Source: Actinomycetota bacterium
Lineage (GTDB): Bacteria; Actinomycetota; Thermoleophilia; Gaiellales; Gaiellaceae
Assembly: GCA_900299235.1 (NCBI GenBank)
Contig: OMIZ01000016.1
Location: 1 to 50,149 of the forward strand
DNA length: 50,149 nucleotides
Reading direction: 5' to 3'
Part shown: positions 46,012-50,149 of the stretch, piece by piece
Numbering within the stretch: the stretch's first letter is position 1
Layout of the letters: the number at the start of each line of letters is the position of its first letter
The notes under the pieces: model-generated
Databases searched by the model: none
What the model was told of the DNA's origin: nothing
The model's input: the letters and a program-made list of their open reading frames with translations, nothing else
Position numbers and translations under genes: made by a program

Positions 46012-46235
46012 GCACCGATCGTGACGCGAACGTGGCCGTCAGTCTGCTCAGCGGAAGCGACCGGCTCGCCACTTCTCACTTCAAGCAGCAGATTGAGTGC
46101 GTCAAGAACGTTCGCGCGGGCTTCTTCTGGCGTCCGACCCTGGCTGATCGCGCCTGGAACTTCTGGAACGGTGGCCATGATCCAGCCATCTCCGCCGTCG
46201 GAGAGAACCACGGTCACATTGAGACTTTCGCTCAT
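46008..46235 (-). CDS. hicB: HicB-family antitoxin
   Basis: LNVTVVLSDGGDGWIMATVPEVPGAISQGRTPEEARANVLDALNLLLE. Confidence 0.85.
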   Translation of the reverse strand: MSESLNVTVVLSDGGDGWIMATVPEVPGAISQGRTPEEARANVLDALNLLLEVRSGEPVASAEQTDGHVRVTIGA

Positions 46236-46298
46236 GTCACAACGGTAGCGCGACCCTCGACCGCTGCCAATTCGCTCTTTCGGACGTGTTCGCCGTGG

Positions 46299-47063
46299 CT
46301 AGAGCGGGAGCAGTTCGAGCCCGCCGTGGAGCTCAATGACCTGGCCGGTGATGTAGTCGGAGTCGGCCGAGACGAGGAAGTGCACGAGGGCCGCAACATC
46401 CTCCGGCTCTCCCGGACGTCCGATCGGGATCGCCCGCTCGATCTGATCCATCATCTCCGTCGGCTTGCCCGCGGTGATCTTCGTGTTCGCGATCATCCCC
46501 GGGGCGATCGCATTGACGTTCACTCCGGATCGGGCCCACTCGCGAGCAAGCGCTTTGGTGAGACCGATCACACCGGCCTTCGCAGCGGAGTAGTTCGTTG
46601 TGCCGGCGTAGCCGTACACGCCTGCGGCCGACGAGATGTTCACGACCTTGCGGTTGAAGCCCGCGTCACGCCGTCGCAGCTCCGGCGCCGCTGCACGGCA
46701 CATGACAAACACGCCGCGCAACACGACGTCGTGAACGATGTCCCACTGCTCATCGGTCATCTTGTGGAGCACTCCATCGCGCGTGATTCCGGCGTTGTTC
46801 ACGAGGATGTCGAGCGACCCGAAGGTCTCGCTCGCGACAGCAACGGCCGCCTCGGCCTGAGCCTCGTCGCTCACCGAACCGACTGCAACGGCAGCCTGGC
46901 CGCCGGCGGCAACGATCTCGGCCACGACGGCCTCGGCGCCTTCACCATTGACGTCGTTTACGACGACGGCGGCACCAACCGCAGCGAGCCGGTGCGCGAT
47001 CCCACGACCGATCCCACCGCCCGCACCCGTCACGAGTGCGACGCGCTCTGTGAGCCCCACCAT
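46299..47063 (-). CDS. SDR-family oxidoreductase (FabG-like)
   Basis: VALVTGAGGGIGRGIAHRLA; NNAGITRDGVLHKM; NYSAAKAGVIGLTKALAREWA. Confidence 0.95.
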   Translation of the reverse strand: MVGLTERVALVTGAGGGIGRGIAHRLAAVGAAVVVNDVNGEGAEAVVAEIVAAGGQAAVAVGSVSDEAQAEAAVAVASETFGSLDILVNNAGITRDGVLHKMTDEQWDIVHDVVLRGVFVMCRAAAPELRRRDAGFNRKVVNISSAAGVYGYAGTTNYSAAKAGVIGLTKALAREWARSGVNVNAIAPGMIANTKITAGKPTEMMDQIERAIPIGRPGEPEDVAALVHFLVSADSDYITGQVIELHGGLELLPL

Positions 47064-47089
47064 CTGGCAAACCCTAGATACTTCGGCCT

Positions 47090-47866
47090 ATGAACGTGCG
47101 CGAACTCTTTGACCTGACCGGCAAGACGGCGATCGTCACCGGTGGAGCGACTGGTCTCGGATTCCAGGCCGCCGAAGCGCTGGCCGAGCTCGGCGCCAAC
47201 GTCGTGATCTGCGGTCGCAAGCTCGAGCGGTGCGAGATTGCGGCGGCGGAGATTTCGACGCATACGGGAGCGACGGTGATCGGCGTCCGCTGCGATGTTG
47301 GCGAGCCAACCGATATCGAGCCGCTCGTGCTGCGCACGCTCGAGGAGTTCGGCGGCCTCGACATCCTCGTGAACAACGCCGGCACGAGCTGGGGCGCTCC
47401 GGCGATCGACCACCCACTCGAGGCGTGGGAGAAGGTGATACGCGTCAACCTTACGGGGCTCTTTGCGATGGCCCAGGCGGCAGCACGCGTGATGCAGGAG
47501 CGTGGCGGCGGCAAGATCGTCAACCTCTCCTCAAGCGCCTCGTTTTCCGGCCTTCCAGCCGAGCTGATGGACGCTGCGGCCTATACCGCAAGCAAGGGCG
47601 GGGTGAACGCGCTGACCAAGGATCTGGCCGTGAAGTGGGCGCCACTGGGTATCACCGTCAACGCGATCGCACCCGGGTGGTTTCCCTCCGACATGTCGCG
47701 CGTGACGATCGAACGGAACGCCGACCGCTTCCTCGATGAGATCCCGCTGCGGCGCTTCGGCGGCCCGCACGACCTGAAGGGCGCGGTCGCGTTTCTCTGT
47801 TCGGCTGCCTCAGATTTCGTGACGGGAACGATCGTGTCGGTCGATGGCGGCCAGACCGCGCGCTGA
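47090..47866 (+). CDS. SDR-family oxidoreductase
   Basis: TAIVTGGATGLGFQAAEALAELGANVVICGR; YTASKGGVNALTKDLAVKWA. Confidence 0.95.
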   Translation: MNVRELFDLTGKTAIVTGGATGLGFQAAEALAELGANVVICGRKLERCEIAAAEISTHTGATVIGVRCDVGEPTDIEPLVLRTLEEFGGLDILVNNAGTSWGAPAIDHPLEAWEKVIRVNLTGLFAMAQAAARVMQERGGGKIVNLSSSASFSGLPAELMDAAAYTASKGGVNALTKDLAVKWAPLGITVNAIAPGWFPSDMSRVTIERNADRFLDEIPLRRFGGPHDLKGAVAFLCSAASDFVTGTIVSVDGGQTAR

Positions 47867-47886
47867 GCGACTGTCGATTTCAAACA

Positions 47887-47904
47887 ATCAAACGTTCGAT
47901 TGAC
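47887..47904. promoter_or_regulatory. Putative operator (site 10), upstream of tetR gene
   Basis: ATCAAACG-TT-CGATTGAC, 12/16; core TCAAACGTTCGATTGA. Confidence 0.6.
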
Positions 47905-48013
47905 GCCACGCCGCGAACGCTGTAAAAGCAACGGTTGACAGCGATCACCTGCAACATGGGTTCATCCGTGAGCTCTTGTACGGTCGGTCGGGACGCCGAC
48001 GAAGGGAAATAGC

Positions 48014-48730
48014 TTGGATATCGAGATCGAATCGAAGGGCACGAGCAGGCGCCGCTCACGGCCGCCGCGTCGCCGCCGTCAGGAGATCCTCGAAGCCGCA
48101 GCTGGCGTCTTTCACGAGAAGGGGTACAAGGCCACATCGATTCAGGACATCGCCGACGCAGTCGGGATCCTGAAAGGCAGCCTCTACTACTACATCACCT
48201 CCAAGGAAGATCTCCTCTTTGAGATCCTCCAGGACGTTCACCGCCAGGGGCTCCAGAACCTTGAGCGCATCGAAGCCACCTCTGGCACACCGATGCAAAA
48301 GGTCCGTGCGTTTGTGACGATCCATGTCACCCACAACGCCGAGAACCTCGTGAAGATGGCGGTCTTTTTCCACGACTTCCGGTCACTGTCGCCGGATCGG
48401 CGCGAGATCATCGTCGCCGAGCGCGACCTGTACGACCAGCACCTCCGCAATCTGCTCGTCGAAGGACAGAAAGACGGTTCGGTCTGCCCCGATCTCGATC
48501 CCAAGCTCACAGCGATCGAGATCCTCGGGATGATGAACTGGATCTACCACTGGTACCGCCCGAACGGCAGCCTCTCGATGAGTGAGCTTGCCGAGACGAT
48601 GGCGGACTTCGTCGTCGCAGGTCTCGCGTGCGACCCCGCGACACATACGCCGGGCCACCGGCGCGCGTTCTCGCCGATGCCCACGGTGCCACCGCCACGC
48701 ATCGACCCGAACGCCGACGAAGACGACTAG
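48014..48730 (+). CDS. TetR-family regulator, KstR2/FadR-type
   Basis: RQEILEAAAGVFHEKGYKATSIQDIADAVGILKGSLYYYITSKEDLLFEIL; C-domain MNWIYHWYRPNGSLSMSELAETMADFVVAGL. Confidence 0.92.
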   Translation: MDIEIESKGTSRRRSRPPRRRRQEILEAAAGVFHEKGYKATSIQDIADAVGILKGSLYYYITSKEDLLFEILQDVHRQGLQNLERIEATSGTPMQKVRAFVTIHVTHNAENLVKMAVFFHDFRSLSPDRREIIVAERDLYDQHLRNLLVEGQKDGSVCPDLDPKLTAIEILGMMNWIYHWYRPNGSLSMSELAETMADFVVAGLACDPATHTPGHRRAFSPMPTVPPPRIDPNADEDD

Positions 48731-48736
48731 GGCAGG

Positions 48737-49210
48737 CTACTCCTCGACGGGATGCCAGACCCCGTCGACTGCCTTGTACGGGTAGGCAAGCTCGATCAGT
48801 GGGCCATGGCTCGACTCGGGCGAGATGAACGTCCACGCCTGCCAGTCGCGCGCCGGGTCTTGCGACAGCTCGGTGCTCGTGAGCTTGATCCCCTTGTCGG
48901 CGAGCCGCTTCACAGCACCCGGAAGGTCGGGCGCGGTGAAGCAGACGTGGTGCACGCCCTCCCCACGCTTCTCGAGGCGTCGTCCGAGCGGCCCGTCGTT
49001 CAGCGGACAGAGAAGCTGAATCTCAGCGCCTGACGGATTGACGAAGGTCGCCGAGCTCATCACGTCCTCGCCCGCCTCCCAGTGGTCGACAACGATCGGC
49101 TCGGCAAGCTGGCCCGGATCGAGCTCTTCGAGGATCGCCTTCCAGTCGGCGATCGCCTGATCGAGGTCGCGGACGAGAAAGCAGATGTGTGCGAGCGGGC
49201 CTCCGGGCAT
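48737..49210 (-). CDS. VOC-family protein (methylmalonyl-CoA epimerase-like)
   Basis: LAHICFLVRDLDQAIADWKAIL...GVHHVCFTAPDLPGAVKRLADKGIKL. Confidence 0.85.
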   Translation of the reverse strand: MPGGPLAHICFLVRDLDQAIADWKAILEELDPGQLAEPIVVDHWEAGEDVMSSATFVNPSGAEIQLLCPLNDGPLGRRLEKRGEGVHHVCFTAPDLPGAVKRLADKGIKLTSTELSQDPARDWQAWTFISPESSHGPLIELAYPYKAVDGVWHPVEE

Positions 49211-49218
49211 GTCTCCTC

Positions 49219-50149
49219 CTACCGGGCTGAGCGCAGCCGCGGCGCACTGCCCCAGGCAAACTCGATGCCCTGGTGGAGTGCCTCACGCGTCCGGCGCGGG
49301 TCAATGACGTCGTCGAGGAACAGATGCGCCGCAGCCTCCCAGGGCTCCGACTCGTGCGCCCACTCGATCGCGAGCTCGGCGGCGAGCGCGTCAGCCGCCT
49401 CCTTGCCTTCGTTCGCGAGCACCTCTTCGAGCTTGCGCTTGTGGACCGTACGGACGCCGGTCTCCGGCGCCATGAAGCCGAGCTCGGCCGTCGGCCAGGC
49501 AAGCACGAGGTCTGGGTGCGTGGGACGGCCACCGAGCGCGAAGTGCCCGCCACCGTAGGCCTTACGGATCACCAGGGCGATCTTCGGAACCTTCGCACGC
49601 GAGAGGCGCGCAACAACCTTCTCGTAGCCCGCCAGGATGCCGCCCTGCTCTGCATCGGAGCCGATCATCAGCCCCGGTACGTCCTGCAAGAAGACGAGCG
49701 GGATATTGAAGGTGTCACAGAGATCGATGAACGCGACCTCTTTGGCGAGCGCTGGAACGTCCATGACACCGCCGCGCTGCATCGGTTGACTCGCGACGAC
49801 GCCAACGACCTCACCTTCGAGGCGCGCGAGTGACGTCAGCACGCTGGCACCGACCTTTTCGGCCCACGGCAGGATGCTCCCACCGTCGAAGATCGCTTCG
49901 AGCACCTTGCGCATGTCGTACCCGCGACGCTGGTCGGTAGGCACCAGGTCGATCACCGTGGCGGGATCGCGTGACGGCGGAACCGCAGGCGCCGATGGGG
50001 CGGGATGATCGGCGGAGTCGGGCAGATACGAGAGCGCGCGGCGCAGAGCGGCAATTGCCTCCTGCTCCGTTTCGAAAACGGCATGCGCGTTGCGGTTCTT
50101 GCCAGCGGAAACTGCTGGGCCGCCAAGTTCGTCGGCGGTCAGTTCCTCA
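49219..50149 (-). CDS. Acyl-CoA carboxylase carboxyltransferase subunit, truncated by window end
   Basis: Frame open to 50148 (EELTADELGGPAVSAGKNRNAHAVFETEQEAIAALRRALSYLP...); VFLQDVPGLMIGSDAEQGGILAGYEKVV, RKAYGGGHFALGG. Confidence 0.93.
   Translation of the reverse strand, partial: EELTADELGGPAVSAGKNRNAHAVFETEQEAIAALRRALSYLPDSADHPAPSAPAVPPSRDPATVIDLVPTDQRRGYDMRKVLEAIFDGGSILPWAEKVGASVLTSLARLEGEVVGVVASQPMQRGGVMDVPALAKEVAFIDLCDTFNIPLVFLQDVPGLMIGSDAEQGGILAGYEKVVARLSRAKVPKIALVIRKAYGGGHFALGGRPTHPDLVLAWPTAELGFMAPETGVRTVHKRKLEEVLANEGKEAADALAAELAIEWAHESEPWEAAAHLFLDDVIDPRRTREALHQGIEFAWGSAPRLRSAR

Noticed and set aside
1-50149. CRISPR arrays, tRNA/rRNA genes, prophage or IS transposase genes
   Set aside because: No regularly spaced repeats, no recognisable RNA genes and no transposase/phage-like ORFs seen on either strand, although structured RNAs cannot be excluded by eye.

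Overview
High-GC, actinobacterial-looking window (taxonomy is inference) that is almost entirely one catabolic gene island with no rRNA, tRNA, CRISPR array or transposase seen. It encodes: an ETF-QO; three acyl-CoA dehydrogenases; three enoyl-CoA hydratases; two 3-hydroxyacyl-CoA dehydrogenases; a thiolase; three SDRs; a MaoC pair; two AMP-forming acyl-CoA ligases; a split B12 mutase with isobutyryl-CoA-mutase-type active-site residues; a Cys-variant UGSC protein with its partner; a complete Liv-type ABC importer plus an MFS transporter; two OYE/2,4-dienoyl-CoA-reductase-like enzymes; two luciferase-like (LLM) oxidoreductases; two IpdAB-like CoA-transferase-fold pairs; a KstD-like flavoprotein; two CrtI-like flavoproteins; a SnoaL fused to a degenerate PaaK-like domain; and a TetR regulator. 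Two features stand out. (1) A previously unannotated ~18-bp palindromic motif, approx. AYCAAACG-NN-CGTTTGGT, occurs at ten places, all in gaps upstream of operons of this island, including upstream of the tetR gene; this suggests one regulon under a local TetR repressor. (2) An 'OYE - LLM - IpdB - IpdA' gene order occurs twice, suggesting a modular CoA-dependent pathway for an alicyclic or polycyclic substrate (steroid/terpenoid-like is a guess). Also noted: a frameshifted HicA beside an intact HicB, a MazEF-like pair with a palindromic operator, and a ~200-bp MITE-like element with long inverted ends. All functional assignments come from reading motifs by eye; no database search was run.
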